A DNA stretch of 64,000 nt from Lentzea cavernae (GCF_014653695.1 NZ_BNAR01000001.1:868001-932000); one strand, 5' to 3'. Numbered from the stretch's first letter, positions 55,552 through 64,000 are shown. Made by a program: numbers and translations. Notes: generated by a model from the sequence alone, not told the origin.

Positions 55552-56411
55552 CACGCCGCTCCCGTCATCTCGAAGAAGACCTCTTCCAACGTCCGGCGCA
55601 GCGGCCGGACCTCCTGCACGTCCACGTCGGCGTGGACCAGGGTCCGGACCAACGCGCCCGCGTCCGTCTCGCGCACGTGCAGCACGTCACCGTGCAGCGT
55701 GCTGCCCTCGATGAGCACGTGCGCCTTCTCGATCGGGTCGGCGCGGACGAGCAGCACGGTGTCGCCGCGCAACTGCTCGACCGTGCTCTCGGCGACCAAC
55801 CGGCCCCGGGAGATCACGCCCACCCGGTCGCAGATCTCCTCGACCTCGCCGAGCAGGTGGCTCGACAGCAGCACCGTCTGGCCCTGCGCGGCCAGGGCGC
55901 GCACCAGGTCGCGCATGTCGGCCATGCCCGCCGGGTCGAGGCCGTTGGTCGGCTCGTCGAGGATCAGCAGCTCGGGTTTGCCGAGCAGGGCGGCGGCGAC
56001 GCCCAGCCGTTGCTTCATGCCGAGCGAGTACCGGCGGAACTTCTCCGACGCCGCGCCCACGAGGTCGACCTGCTCCAGCACGGCCTCGACGTGCGTCCCG
56101 GTCACACCGCGGCGGGCGGCGTGCACGCGCAGGTTGTCGCGGCCCGACAGGTACGGGTAGAAGCCGGGCCCCTCGATCAGAGATCCGACCTTGAGCAACG
56201 CCCTCGGGGTGCCCGGTGCCTCGCCCAGGACCTCGGCCGTGCCGCTGGTGGGCTTCACGAGGCCCAGCAGCATGCGGATCGTGGTCGTCTTGCCCGCGCC
56301 GTTGGGACCGAGGAACCCGTAGACCTCGCCCCGCCGCACGGACAGACTGACCTCGTCCACCACGGCGCGGTCGCCGTAGCGCTTCGTCAGCTTCTCCGTC
56401 GTCACGATCAT
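55551..56411 (-). CDS. ABC transporter ATPase (DrrA/CcmA-like)
   Basis: A 286-residue ATPase with Walker A GPNGAGKTTT (about residue 38), signature YSLGMKQRLG, Walker B LLILDEPTNGLDPAG, and His switch LLSSHLLGE. The C-terminal ~70 residues form the DrrA-type dimerisation region. It drives the ABC-2 permease downstream. No strong ribosome binding site. Typical of antibiotic or lantibiotic self-protection exporters. Confidence 0.9.
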   Translation of the reverse strand: MIVTTEKLTKRYGDRAVVDEVSLSVRRGEVYGFLGPNGAGKTTTIRMLLGLVKPTSGTAEVLGEAPGTPRALLKVGSLIEGPGFYPYLSGRDNLRVHAARRGVTGTHVEAVLEQVDLVGAASEKFRRYSLGMKQRLGVAAALLGKPELLILDEPTNGLDPAGMADMRDLVRALAAQGQTVLLSSHLLGEVEEICDRVGVISRGRLVAESTVEQLRGDTVLLVRADPIEKAHVLIEGSTLHGDVLHVRETDAGALVRTLVHADVDVQEVRPLRRTLEEVFFEMTGAA

Positions 56412-56497
56412 GCCGACGAGCTTGTTCCCGCGGGAGCACCCAGGCGTCCGCTCTGGAGCGTCATGAAGATACGCACATCTGCGTACGTCCCCGGCCG

Positions 56498-56503
56498 TAT
56501 GGT
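56498..56503 (+). promoter_or_regulatory. Predicted -10 of a leaderless mRNA (NarL-type kinase)
   Basis: TATGGT (TANNNT) ends 7 nt before the ATG at 56511. Confidence 0.4.
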
Positions 56504-56510
56504 CGGCGGC

Positions 56511-57560
56511 ATGCGGATCAAATGGCAGGACGTCGCCCTGACCGCGGCCCTGCTCGTCCTCGGCCTCGGCGGGACGCGGTTCGCGGCGCGCCTGCAGGGC
56601 GCGGAAGCCCTCGACGTGCCCGCGTACCTGCTCATCGCGCTGGCGGCGGCGGGCCTGCTGTTCCGCTCGGTCCGTCCGCTGTGGACGGTGGGGGTCACGA
56701 CCGCCACCATCGCGGTGTACCTGGCCCTGGCCTACCCGTTCGGGCCGATCCTGATGAGCGGGGTCGCGGCGATGTACGCGGTGGCCGTGTACGCGCGCGT
56801 CGAGGTGGCCGCCGCCTGCGCCCTGGTCTACGCGCTGGCGATCCTGCCGTGGTGGAACGACTCGATCACCTCGTGGATCACCTGGTCCGCGGGCTGGATC
56901 CTGCTGCCCGTCGCGGCCGGCGTGCTGATGAGGCTGCGCAGGAAGTCCGCTGTGGACGTTCGCGAACGCGCGGTGATCTCCGAACGGCTGAGGCTCGCGC
57001 AGGAGGTCCACGACGTCGTCGGCCACGGCCTTTCAGTGATCGCCATGCAGGCCGGAGTCGCGCTCTACGTGCTGGACAGGGACCCCGCGAAGGCCAGGGC
57101 GTCGCTCGAGGCCATCCGCGACACGTCCAAGGAGGCCCTGGACGGCCTGCGGTCCGAACTGGACACCCTGCGCGGCTCGGCACCGCTCACGCCCACGATC
57201 GGCCTCGACGACGTCCCGGCGCTGGCGTCGCGAATGCGCGAGGCGGGGCTGGAGGTGTCGGTCGAGGTGCAGGACGTCGACCTGCCCGAGGGCCACCAGC
57301 TGGCCGTCTACCGGATCGTGCAGGAGTCGCTGACCAACGTCCTGCGCCACTCCTCCCCCGGCGTCACCGCGTCGGTCCGCGTCTACACCGTGCGCGGCGA
57401 ACTCGTCGTGCACGTGACCGACACCGGCACGCCCAGCACGTTCACGGAAGGGCATGGCATCACGGGCATGCGTTCCCGGGCAGAGGCGCTCGGCGGCACT
57501 CTCGAGGCCGACGGATCGCACGGCTTCTCGGTGATCGCCCGGATACCGTTGCCGTCATGA
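56511..57560 (+). CDS. NarL-type sensor histidine kinase (HisKA_3)
   Basis: A 349-residue kinase with four or five N-terminal membrane helices (residues 8-140) and almost no extracellular domain, the intramembrane-sensing type. HisKA_3 box LAQEVHDVVGHGLSVIAMQA (phospho-His near 170), N-box-like RIVQESLTNVLRHS, and G box VTDTG. ATG 56511. It is coupled to the response regulator by ATGA and divergent from the ABC exporter, whose expression it may control. Confidence 0.92.
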   Translation: MRIKWQDVALTAALLVLGLGGTRFAARLQGAEALDVPAYLLIALAAAGLLFRSVRPLWTVGVTTATIAVYLALAYPFGPILMSGVAAMYAVAVYARVEVAAACALVYALAILPWWNDSITSWITWSAGWILLPVAAGVLMRLRRKSAVDVRERAVISERLRLAQEVHDVVGHGLSVIAMQAGVALYVLDRDPAKARASLEAIRDTSKEALDGLRSELDTLRGSAPLTPTIGLDDVPALASRMREAGLEVSVEVQDVDLPEGHQLAVYRIVQESLTNVLRHSSPGVTASVRVYTVRGELVVHVTDTGTPSTFTEGHGITGMRSRAEALGGTLEADGSHGFSVIARIPLPS

Positions 57561-58201
57561 TTCGCGTGGTGGTGGCCGACGACCAGCCGCTCGTCCGGAT
57601 GGGACTGCGGACGTTGATCGAGACCGAGGACGGCGTCCAGTTCGCCGGAGAGGCCGCCGACGGCCGCGAGGCGTTGTCGCTGATCCAGTCCACCAAGCCG
57701 GACGTGGTGTTCCTCGACATCCGCATGCCGTTGATGGACGGCCTCGAGGTCCTGCGCCGCGTGTCCGCCGACCCCGCGTGCGCCGAGGTCAAGATCGTCG
57801 TGCTCACGACGTTCGACCTCGACGAGTACGTGTTCGAGGCGCTGCGGACGGGCGCGTCCGGGTTCCTGGTGAAGGACTCCGACCCGACCGACCTGCTGCG
57901 CGCCGTGCACGTCGTGGCCGACGGCGGTTCGCTGCTCTCCCCCTCGGTCACGCGCCGGGTGATCGACCGGTTCGCGTCCGGTGCGTCGGCGAGGCCCGTG
58001 CCGCACCTCGACAAGCTGACCGAACGCGAGCGGGAGATCATGCGGCACGTGGCGTCCGGCGCGTCCAACGACGAGATCGCGGCCGTGCTGGTGATCTCGC
58101 CCGCGACGGTGCGCACGCACGTGTCGCGGGCGATGGTGAAGCTGGGCGCGCGTGATCGCGCCCAGCTGGTCGTCTTCGCCGTGCAGTCAGGCCTGACGTG
58201 A
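57557..58201 (+). CDS. NarL/FixJ-family response regulator
   Basis: A 214-residue regulator: receiver domain (1-120) with phospho-Asp in VFLDIRMPLMDG and Lys in FLVKDSD; LuxR-type HTH (150-214) with LTEREREIMRHVASGASNDE and VRTHVSRAMVKLGARDRAQL. ATG overlaps the kinase stop. Its last 15 bp overlap the convergent DJ-1 gene. Confidence 0.94.
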   Translation: MIRVVVADDQPLVRMGLRTLIETEDGVQFAGEAADGREALSLIQSTKPDVVFLDIRMPLMDGLEVLRRVSADPACAEVKIVVLTTFDLDEYVFEALRTGASGFLVKDSDPTDLLRAVHVVADGGSLLSPSVTRRVIDRFASGASARPVPHLDKLTEREREIMRHVASGASNDEIAAVLVISPATVRTHVSRAMVKLGARDRAQLVVFAVQSGLT

Positions 58202-58807
58202 CTCGAACGCGGTCTTGAGGCCCTGTGCGATCTCCGGCGGGATCGAGTCGTAGGACCGCGGCGGCTGCGGGTCGTACTCGATGCCGACCTGCACCGCCTG
58301 CGCGACCATCTCGCCGAACTCGGCCTCGACCAGCCGCAACGCCATGTCGATGCCCGCCGACACGCCCGCGCCGCTGACGACCTTGCCGTCGAACACGACC
58401 CGGTCCGTGCTCACCTCGACGCCGCGCACCTCCAGGTCCTCGCGAGCCGCCCAGTGCGTCGTGGCCTTCGAGACCAGCCCGGCCTCGGCCAGCAGCGTCG
58501 ACCCGGTGCACACCGACGTCGTCCACTTCGTCGTCGGGTGGACCTCCCGCAGCCACTCGACGATTCCCCCGTCGGACTTCAGCACCTCGCGCCAGTGCCC
58601 GGAGCCCGGCACCACAACGATGTCGGTCGACTTCAGCGAGTCGAACGTGTCGGTCGGCGTGACGACCAGCCCGTTGTCGGACCTCACCGGGTCGAGCGTC
58701 GCGGCGACGAACCGCGCGGAGACCACCGGCACGCTGGCGAGCACCTCGAACGGGCCGACGAAGTCGAGCGCCGTCATGTTCGGGTAGAGCACGAACGTGG
58801 CATCCAT
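58187..58807 (-). CDS. DJ-1/PfpI family protein
   Basis: A 206-residue class I glutamine-amidotransferase-like protein. Reactive Cys in TSVCTGSTLLA near residue 100, preceded by VVVPGSGHW, and Glu/Asp near the N-terminus (NMTALDFVGPFEV). It resembles isonitrile-hydratase-type members. Its ATG overlaps the stop of the GlxA-like regulator (TGATG), so it is likely controlled with it, and both share the DJ-1 fold. Confidence 0.85.
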   Translation of the reverse strand: MDATFVLYPNMTALDFVGPFEVLASVPVVSARFVAATLDPVRSDNGLVVTPTDTFDSLKSTDIVVVPGSGHWREVLKSDGGIVEWLREVHPTTKWTTSVCTGSTLLAEAGLVSKATTHWAAREDLEVRGVEVSTDRVVFDGKVVSGAGVSAGIDMALRLVEAEFGEMVAQAVQVGIEYDPQPPRSYDSIPPEIAQGLKTAFESRQA

Positions 58808-59769
58808 CAGGCAACCCCAGTCGTCCGGAAGCGGGCGCGGTAGCTGCCCGGCGACACGCCGAGCACGCGCAGGAAGGCCCTCCGCAGGGTCTCGGCGGAG
58901 CCGAACCCCGACTGGCGGGCCACGAGGTCCAACGAGTCGCCCGAGCTCGCCAGCCGGTCGGCGGCGGCCTCGACGCGGGCTCGTTCGACGTACTGAGCGG
59001 GCGAGATCCCCATGCTGCGCGAGAAGACGCGGGCGAAGTGCCGCACGCTCATCATCGCCTTGCGCGCCATGACGGGCACCGTCCACTCGCGCGTCGGATC
59101 GGCGTGGATGTCGTCGAGCAACGCGCGCAACGAGCCGTCCGACACGGGTTTCGCGCGGGTGTGCACGCTGAACTGCGACTGGCCGCCCGAGCGTTGCAGG
59201 AAGACGACCAGGTACTGCGCGATCCTGCGGGCGAGCGCGGGACCGTGGTCCTGCTCGACCATGGCCAGCGCCAGGTCGATGCCCGCCGTCACCCCTGCGG
59301 ACGTGGACACCTCGCCGTCGCACACGAAGATCGCGTCCGGCTCGACGTCGACGCCGCGGTTCTCCAGCTCACCGGTGAACGCCCAGTGCGTCGTCGCCTT
59401 CTTGCCCTTCAACAGCCCCGCGCCGGCCAGCACCACGGACCCGGTGCAGACACCCGCGACACGGCGCGACTTGAGCGCCAGCCGCCGCAGGTTCGTCGTG
59501 AGCACCGCGTCGGACGCAGCCTCGTCGTAACCCCAGCCGCCGACCACGAGCAGCGTGTCGATCGGACGGTCGAGCGTGCGCAGGTCGGCCCCTGCCTCGA
59601 CGCGCACCCCCGCCGTCGCGGTGAACGGTCCTCCCCCGAGCGTGGCGACGGTGACCTGGTAGCGCGGCTCGCTGTAGTTCGCTGCCTCGAACACCTCGAT
59701 GGGTCCCGCCAGGTCGAGCAACGCCGTGCGGTCGTAGCCGACCACCACTACTTCCCTCAGATTCCCCAC
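58807..59769 (-). CDS. GlxA-like regulator (DJ-1/PfpI + AraC HTH)
   Basis: About 320 residues: an N-terminal DJ-1/PfpI domain (Cys in VAGVCTGSVVLAGAG) and a C-terminal AraC double HTH (MSVRHFARVFSRSMGISPAQ, then FGSAETLRRAFLRVLGVSP). GTG 59769 is the best in-frame start next to GGAGG; a CTG at 59760 has better spacing and is an alternative. GlxA-type regulators respond to small amino compounds. It is divergent from an SGNH hydrolase gene. Confidence 0.85.
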   Translation of the reverse strand: MGNLREVVVVGYDRTALLDLAGPIEVFEAANYSEPRYQVTVATLGGGPFTATAGVRVEAGADLRTLDRPIDTLLVVGGWGYDEAASDAVLTTNLRRLALKSRRVAGVCTGSVVLAGAGLLKGKKATTHWAFTGELENRGVDVEPDAIFVCDGEVSTSAGVTAGIDLALAMVEQDHGPALARRIAQYLVVFLQRSGGQSQFSVHTRAKPVSDGSLRALLDDIHADPTREWTVPVMARKAMMSVRHFARVFSRSMGISPAQYVERARVEAAADRLASSGDSLDLVARQSGFGSAETLRRAFLRVLGVSPGSYRARFRTTGVA

Positions 59770-59850
59770 ACCTCCACTTTCCTCACCCCCGCCTGAGGCG
59801 GCAACGCCATATCCCCCTCGCATTCGGCCACCCCCGTAAACTGGTGCCCG

Positions 59851-60855
59851 ATGCGCAAATTGCTCTTCCTCGCGGCGATCGGCCTGCTCACGCTCGTGCT
59901 GGTCGTGAGCGACCACGTGTTCCCGCCACCCTCCGCCCCGGACAGGGAGACCAGGACCGCGGTCGTGGCGCTCGGCGACAGCACGATGTCCGGCGAGGGC
60001 GCCGGCAGCTACGAGGCCGGGACCGACGGCGAGCCCGGCGGCAACTGGTGCCACCGCTCGCGCGAGTCCGAGATCGTCAAGACCACCGTCGAGGCCGACC
60101 AGAAGATCAACCTGGCGTGCTCGGGCGCGAACTCCGACAAGCTCCGCAACGAGCAACTGCCGCGGCTGCGCGACATCGCCGGTTCGAACCAGGTCACCGC
60201 GATCGTCGTGGCCATCGGCGCGAACGACGACCCGCGCTTCTCCGAGATCCTCAACAAGTGCTTCGAGGCGTGGAGCAAGCGCAGCGACTGCACGTCCTCG
60301 GTGGCGCCGGAGTGGTCCAAGCGCGTGCGCCGGATGGTCCCGAAGGTCGAGAACACGCTCAGCGCCATCCGCCAGACCATGCGCGACTCCGGCTACCTCG
60401 ACTCCTCCTACCAACTGGTCGTGCAGTCTTACGCGGCCCCGGTCTCACCGAAGATGCCGCAGTCCCTGCAGAACCTCTCCGGCTGCCCGCTGCGCTCCGG
60501 CGACCTGGAGTGGGTCGTCGAGGAGGCCGTGCCGGAGCTGTCGAACGGCCTGCGCGCCGCCGCGGCGAAGGTGAACGCCCGCTTCCTGGACCTGTCGCGG
60601 GCCGGTGAGGGGCACGAGGCGTGCGTCGGCGGGGACGACCCGTCGTCGGAGTGGTTCACGCGGCTGTCGGTCGACTGGGACGGGTTGCGGGACGAGCGGC
60701 GCGCGTCGCACGCGTTGCAGGAGTCGTTCCACCCCAACGAGCGCGGGCACGAGCAGATCGGGCGGTGTTTGAGCGAGTTCCTGGGTTCCGGGAAGCGGGA
60801 CGGGGCTTGTGTGCCGCGGTTGGACGGGTCGCTCGGGCTGTCGACGGAGGGGTAG
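59851..60855 (+). CDS. Membrane-anchored or secreted SGNH hydrolase
   Basis: A 334-residue SGNH hydrolase with an uncleaved-looking N-terminal helix (LLFLAAIGLLTLVLVVSD). Block I ALGDSTMSGEGAG (Ser near 45), block II-like CSGANSDK, block III IGANDDPRFSEI, and block V SFHPNERGHEQIG. Cysteines (NWCHRS, LACSG, NKCFEAW, DCTSS, GCPLRS, EACVGG, RCLSE) suggest disulfides. An esterase or acylhydrolase acting outside the membrane. Single gene. Confidence 0.85.
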   Translation: MRKLLFLAAIGLLTLVLVVSDHVFPPPSAPDRETRTAVVALGDSTMSGEGAGSYEAGTDGEPGGNWCHRSRESEIVKTTVEADQKINLACSGANSDKLRNEQLPRLRDIAGSNQVTAIVVAIGANDDPRFSEILNKCFEAWSKRSDCTSSVAPEWSKRVRRMVPKVENTLSAIRQTMRDSGYLDSSYQLVVQSYAAPVSPKMPQSLQNLSGCPLRSGDLEWVVEEAVPELSNGLRAAAAKVNARFLDLSRAGEGHEACVGGDDPSSEWFTRLSVDWDGLRDERRASHALQESFHPNERGHEQIGRCLSEFLGSGKRDGACVPRLDGSLGLSTEG

Positions 60856-61101
60856 AGCCGGCGTTCGAGGTCCTCGCGGGGTTGGCCGGGGTCGCCGGTG
60901 CGGGCGATGTCACCGCGGAACATGCCCGGGACGTCGGCCCTCACAGCAGCGCCGGCGAACCCGGCTCCACTGTGGACCAGACGTTCAGCGTGTGCGCGTC
61001 ACCGAAAACGCCCGCCGGCTCGCCGTCGCGGTCCACCGGTGGGTGGAGGCGCAGCGGGCCGACGGGCGGTTCGGCGTAGCGGATGCCGATCTTCAGGCCG
61101 T
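60856..61101 (-). pseudogene. Carboxylesterase type B remnant
   Basis: The minus strand encodes the start-like GIRYAEPPVGPLRLHPPV followed directly by LNVWS, then, after a stop, GDIARTGDPG with PREDLERRLYPSV. The first resembles the N-terminal part of type B carboxylesterases, the second the C-terminal FARTGDP. Around 400 central residues, including the catalytic Ser, are missing. It begins where the downstream gene ends (stop at 61093). Confidence 0.6.
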
Positions 61102-63591
61102 CACCTGGTGCGAGACAGGCAGCACGCGCAGGTTCGCCGCCGCCCGTTCCAGCTGCGAGAGCACGCTCGGCCGCAACCCCGCGACCTCCGCGTCCGCCGC
61201 CGGTCCCGCCATCTCCTGCAGCAGCACCTGCTGCGGGTGATCGCCTTCGGCGTCGGCCACGGCCAGCACGCGGAAGGGCGTGCCGGGTGCGAAGAGCACG
61301 CGTTCCTCGGTGGCCACGGCGACTCGGTCGGCCACCTCGACGCGGCGGCCGGTGATCGACCAGATCAGGTACTCGGTGACGCCCTCGATGCGCTGCGACG
61401 GGTTCGCGACGGCGTCCAGCAGGCCGTGGTCGACCAGGACGTCGCCGCTGCGGTAGCGGCGCGGGCCCGTCGGGCCGTTGACGCCCCAGACCGCTGCCAC
61501 GCCGTTGTGCACGGGTAGGCGGTTCATGCCCGAGACGATGCAGGCGACGTACGGGCGCAGGCGGCCCAGGCGTCCTGTGCGGAGCGATTCGACGACCATG
61601 TCCTCGTCCTGCGACACGCACGCCAGCAACGCCGTGAGGTCGGTGACCATGGCCTCGAACGCGGCCGGGTCCTCCTCCGCGTCCGGGCGCTGGGAGAGCA
61701 GGCGGACGACCGTTGCCGCGTGGGCGCCGTAACGCTCGCCCAGTGCGCGGCGGACCGTGTCGCGTTCCGCGTCGGAACTGCTGTGGTCCGGGGCGATCGT
61801 CTCGCGTTCGCCGTTGTCCTCCGGCGGGACCTCCCACATCGCCAGCGGTTGCAGCGGCAGTGGGCCGTCGACGCGGAACCTGATCGGGGCCGAGTCCGGG
61901 TCGTCGGACGGGAACGCGGCCTCGTCCGGGTCGTCCAGCGCGTGCGAGGTCACGGCCGCCATGGCCGGGCCGGCGCTCATGCCGGTGTAGGCGGGCTGCT
62001 CGGGTTCGGCGGGGGTGACCGGGGTGAAGAAGCCGGTGCCGCTGTCCGATTCGCGCCTCGCGTGCGCGGCACCGCCCAGGGCCGCCGCGATCTGCGCCGA
62101 GGGGACGGGCGCGGGTTCGGCCACCGGCGCGGGAGGCGGCGGGGGCGGTGCGATGACCTTGGAGTCGCAGAACACGAGCCTCAGCAGCTTGCGCACCTCG
62201 GGTTCGAGGCGTTCCACGAGAGCGGCGCCGTGCACCGCGACCGCGCCCGGCGTCGTGCGCCCCGGCGTGCCCACGGTCAGACGGGCCCACTCCGGGTCCA
62301 ACGGCTGTGTGCGCACCTCTGCCGCGTTGTACGGCTCGTCCTGCTCGCGCACCCACAGGCCTGAGGGCACGACCTCGAGCACGACGCCGTCGCCGAGGGC
62401 GAACACCCCGGGCGAGACCTCGGACAGGCCCTGCACCGGCGTGCGGTAGCCCGACACGACGGGCACGGACTCGTTCGGGACGCACACGACCTCGGTGACG
62501 AACGGCCGCCACGTCTGCTGCCCGCGCGGGTCGACCGCGATGACCGCGGGCCCACCGCCGCGCACGTTGCCCACCGGCAGGCCGGTGAACATCGCGATCG
62601 GCTCGCCGATCTGGTCGGCGACGCGGCTGACGATGCCGGCGTCAACGCCGTACGGGACGAGCCGCACGCGCGAGCGGGCCGCCTGGGGCAGCGCCGTGAG
62701 CAGGCGGCACACCTCGTCGATCGGGATCGACGACTGGCCGGGGCCGCCGACGACGACGGTCAGCACGTTGTCGCGGCACGGCAGCGCCACGATCGGCCGC
62801 GAGTCCTGGGCGGCCGGGTCGAACGGCGGGTTCTGCGCGCGCAGCCAGAGACCGCTGGGGATCGGCTCGGAGATGCCGATCTCGCCCGTCGGCCACGGCG
62901 AGTTCGGGTCCATCGCCTCCCACTGCGGCACCGGGAAGCGGCGGCCGAACGGCATCGGGGACGCGTTCGGCTGGAACTTCACCCAGCTGCCGTAGCCCTG
63001 CGTGCCGACGACGAACGCGGCACCGGGCACCGTGGTCAGCACGCCGTCCGGCGCGACGACCTCGGCCTGCAGCTGCTCGGAGAGCCACTGCGCGGGAGCG
63101 GTCGGCCGCATCGACCCGGCGTGCGAGACCGCGAGCCGGACGGGCCCGCGGCCGTGCAGCGCCGTGACGACGTGCGGCCAGAAGGTGCTTTGGTCCCCGC
63201 CCGGGAAGTCGACCACGACCACGGTCCTGCCGACGTCGGCGGGAAGCGCGCGGGCGAGGCCCTGGGCGCCCTGGCTCGGGCCCTCGGGGGCGGAGACGAC
63301 GAGTGTCGCCCCGACGAGGTTCGCCGCGAACGGCGTCCTCTGGGGTGCCGGCTCCGGCGGCGGCTGCGGGGCCGCTGCCGGGGGCTGCTCGGCGGGGTAC
63401 AGATCCAGGTCCTGGTCCGGCGCGCTCGTGATGGTCTGCACTCCGAAACTGCTCTGCACAGAACTCTGCTGGCCAGAACTCTGCTGGATCTGTGGTTGCT
63501 GGTCGCCTTGGGCGGCGGCACGTCGGCCCAACAAGCGCCTGATCACCTCCGTGCCATCCCGGTCACTCGCCCTTTCGGTGTAATCGGGCAA
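61093..63591 (-). CDS. Large protein with ADP-ribosyltransferase-like C-terminus
   Basis: An 832-residue protein (TTG 63591; GTG 63546 also possible). N-terminal Gln/Pro-rich leader (1-90), a beta-rich central region, a Pro-rich linker near 480, and an acidic stretch near 590. The last ~190 residues resemble the ADP-ribosyltransferase fold: RYRSGDVLVDHGLLDAV, EYLIWSITGRR, EERVLFAPGTPFRVLAV, VLLQEM. The R-S-E residues are degenerate, so activity is doubtful. No signal peptide. Resembles actinobacterial proteins near type VII secretion genes, by inference only. Confidence 0.5.
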   Translation of the reverse strand: MPDYTERASDRDGTEVIRRLLGRRAAAQGDQQPQIQQSSGQQSSVQSSFGVQTITSAPDQDLDLYPAEQPPAAAPQPPPEPAPQRTPFAANLVGATLVVSAPEGPSQGAQGLARALPADVGRTVVVVDFPGGDQSTFWPHVVTALHGRGPVRLAVSHAGSMRPTAPAQWLSEQLQAEVVAPDGVLTTVPGAAFVVGTQGYGSWVKFQPNASPMPFGRRFPVPQWEAMDPNSPWPTGEIGISEPIPSGLWLRAQNPPFDPAAQDSRPIVALPCRDNVLTVVVGGPGQSSIPIDEVCRLLTALPQAARSRVRLVPYGVDAGIVSRVADQIGEPIAMFTGLPVGNVRGGGPAVIAVDPRGQQTWRPFVTEVVCVPNESVPVVSGYRTPVQGLSEVSPGVFALGDGVVLEVVPSGLWVREQDEPYNAAEVRTQPLDPEWARLTVGTPGRTTPGAVAVHGAALVERLEPEVRKLLRLVFCDSKVIAPPPPPPAPVAEPAPVPSAQIAAALGGAAHARRESDSGTGFFTPVTPAEPEQPAYTGMSAGPAMAAVTSHALDDPDEAAFPSDDPDSAPIRFRVDGPLPLQPLAMWEVPPEDNGERETIAPDHSSSDAERDTVRRALGERYGAHAATVVRLLSQRPDAEEDPAAFEAMVTDLTALLACVSQDEDMVVESLRTGRLGRLRPYVACIVSGMNRLPVHNGVAAVWGVNGPTGPRRYRSGDVLVDHGLLDAVANPSQRIEGVTEYLIWSITGRRVEVADRVAVATEERVLFAPGTPFRVLAVADAEGDHPQQVLLQEMAGPAADAEVAGLRPSVLSQLERAAANLRVLPVSHQVTA

Positions 63592-63650
63592 CGATCGTGC
63601 ACGCTATCAAGACGCTGAGCGTGACTGTTACCCAGTCGGGTTATTTGATG

Positions 63651-64000
63651 TCATCCGATCGAGACCCACACCGCCCGCGCCCGTCCGCACACTCCGTGAG
63701 GGCCGATGATCGCGGACGCGGAGTAGGCCTTGCGTCCCTCCCTGCCAAGTTCCCACGCCAGGAGCACGTGGTCCACGCCCAGTTCGACGGGTTGCTCCAC
63801 CTGAGCGACGAAGGTGCCGAGCACGAACGCCGGGCCGCCGTCGGGCGCGACGGGTTGCGCGGACGGGCAGTCGAGCGCGGCCCAGACGACCTCCGGCAGC
63901 ACGCTGACCCCGTCGTTCGGCAGGACCTCGGCCGGACGCCACACCCCGGCCCACTCGGCGCGGCCGTCGAGCGGCCCGAGCAGCGCCGCGATGCCGTCCT
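63651..64000 (-). CDS. Thioesterase-like hotdog protein, partial
   Basis: The frame is open to the window edge; about 116 C-terminal residues are visible: RAEWAGVWRPAEVLPNDGVS, VVWAALDCPSAQPVAPDGG, ALVLGTFVAQ-like FVLGTFVAQVEQPVELG, and ASAIIGPHGVCGRARAVWV. The pattern resembles hotdog-fold thioesterases (acyl-CoA thioesterase superfamily), with WAALDCPS typical of the second half. Low certainty because the N-terminus with catalytic residues lies outside the window. Confidence 0.55.
   Translation of the reverse strand, partial: DGIAALLGPLDGRAEWAGVWRPAEVLPNDGVSVLPEVVWAALDCPSAQPVAPDGGPAFVLGTFVAQVEQPVELGVDHVLLAWELGREGRKAYSASAIIGPHGVCGRARAVWVSIG

Overview
The window comes from a high-GC actinomycete, most likely a member of the Pseudonocardiaceae (Lentzea/Actinosynnema/Saccharothrix-like). 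The signs are strong G/C third positions, many GTG and TTG starts, 4-nt ATGA/GTGA overlaps, LacI/GntR/IdeR-type operators, an ECF42 sigma factor with its DGPF partner, and many secreted polysaccharide-active proteins. It is ordinary chromosome. I see no transposase, integrase, tRNA, rRNA or CRISPR array. Two decayed genes are present: a rifampicin-phosphotransferase-like fragment near 23.3-23.7 kb and a carboxylesterase remnant near 60.9-61.1 kb.

Layout. 0-4.7 kb: YjbR fragment, two LysR regulators with divergently read enzymes (an MDR oxidoreductase and an MBL-fold hydrolase), and a methyltransferase. 4.8-9.6 kb: secreted SGNH hydrolase, a lipoprotein, and a coupled pair of secreted proteins (sugar-dehydrogenase-like beta-propeller and LamG). 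9.7-12.3 kb: an NMT1/SsuA-type ABC importer; it and the secreted pair carry identical GGAAAGCGCTTTCC operators. 12.4-17.2 kb: a CUT1 sugar importer operon ending in a PhyH dioxygenase. 17.2-27.7 kb: pdxY, a class A beta-lactamase, two RsbW-like ATPases, MFS, CopC, ECF42 sigma/DGPF, an HPF-like protein, CcdA/TlpA, DedA, and an XRE-TM-glycosidase-like protein that lacks both catalytic glutamates. 28-35.7 kb: RICIN protein, AA10 LPMO behind a DasR-like site, DUF1992/proline iminopeptidase, siderophore-binding protein behind an IdeR box, small proteins, two tandem NlpC/P60 hydrolases, and a B-lectin/LysM protein. 35.7-45.8 kb: HesB-like protein, repeats, VIT1 family, HAD/GH65 disaccharide phosphorolysis, SnoaL/SDR, a LysR gene flanked by matching inverted repeats, an isomerase-like protein, MFS and a zinc dehydrogenase. 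45.9-58.2 kb: GH64 glucanase, a two-component system, a sugar epimerase, a GT-C-like membrane protein, a tightly coupled GT2-DUF2064-methyltransferase-molybdopterin oxidoreductase-membrane protein operon, an ABC exporter and a NarL-type two-component system. 58.2-64 kb: DJ-1/GlxA pair, SGNH hydrolase, an 832-residue protein with an ART-like C-terminus, and a partial thioesterase-like gene.

How the genes fit together. One theme is polysaccharide scavenging: LPMO, GH64, RICIN, SGNH, the sugar importer and GH65 plus phosphomutase, under LacI- and DasR-like sites. A second is envelope turnover (NlpC/P60, LysM). A third is surface glycan or small-molecule assembly of unknown product (49.2-54.8 kb).

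A window-wide pattern is that many start codons follow a TANNNT hexamer by exactly 6-7 nt with no ribosome binding site, which predicts leaderless mRNAs. Two divergent pairs (pdxY/bla and ccdA/dedA) appear to have abutting or overlapping -10 elements in intergenic gaps of only 23-25 bp. All functional calls come from reading the sequence; no searches were run.
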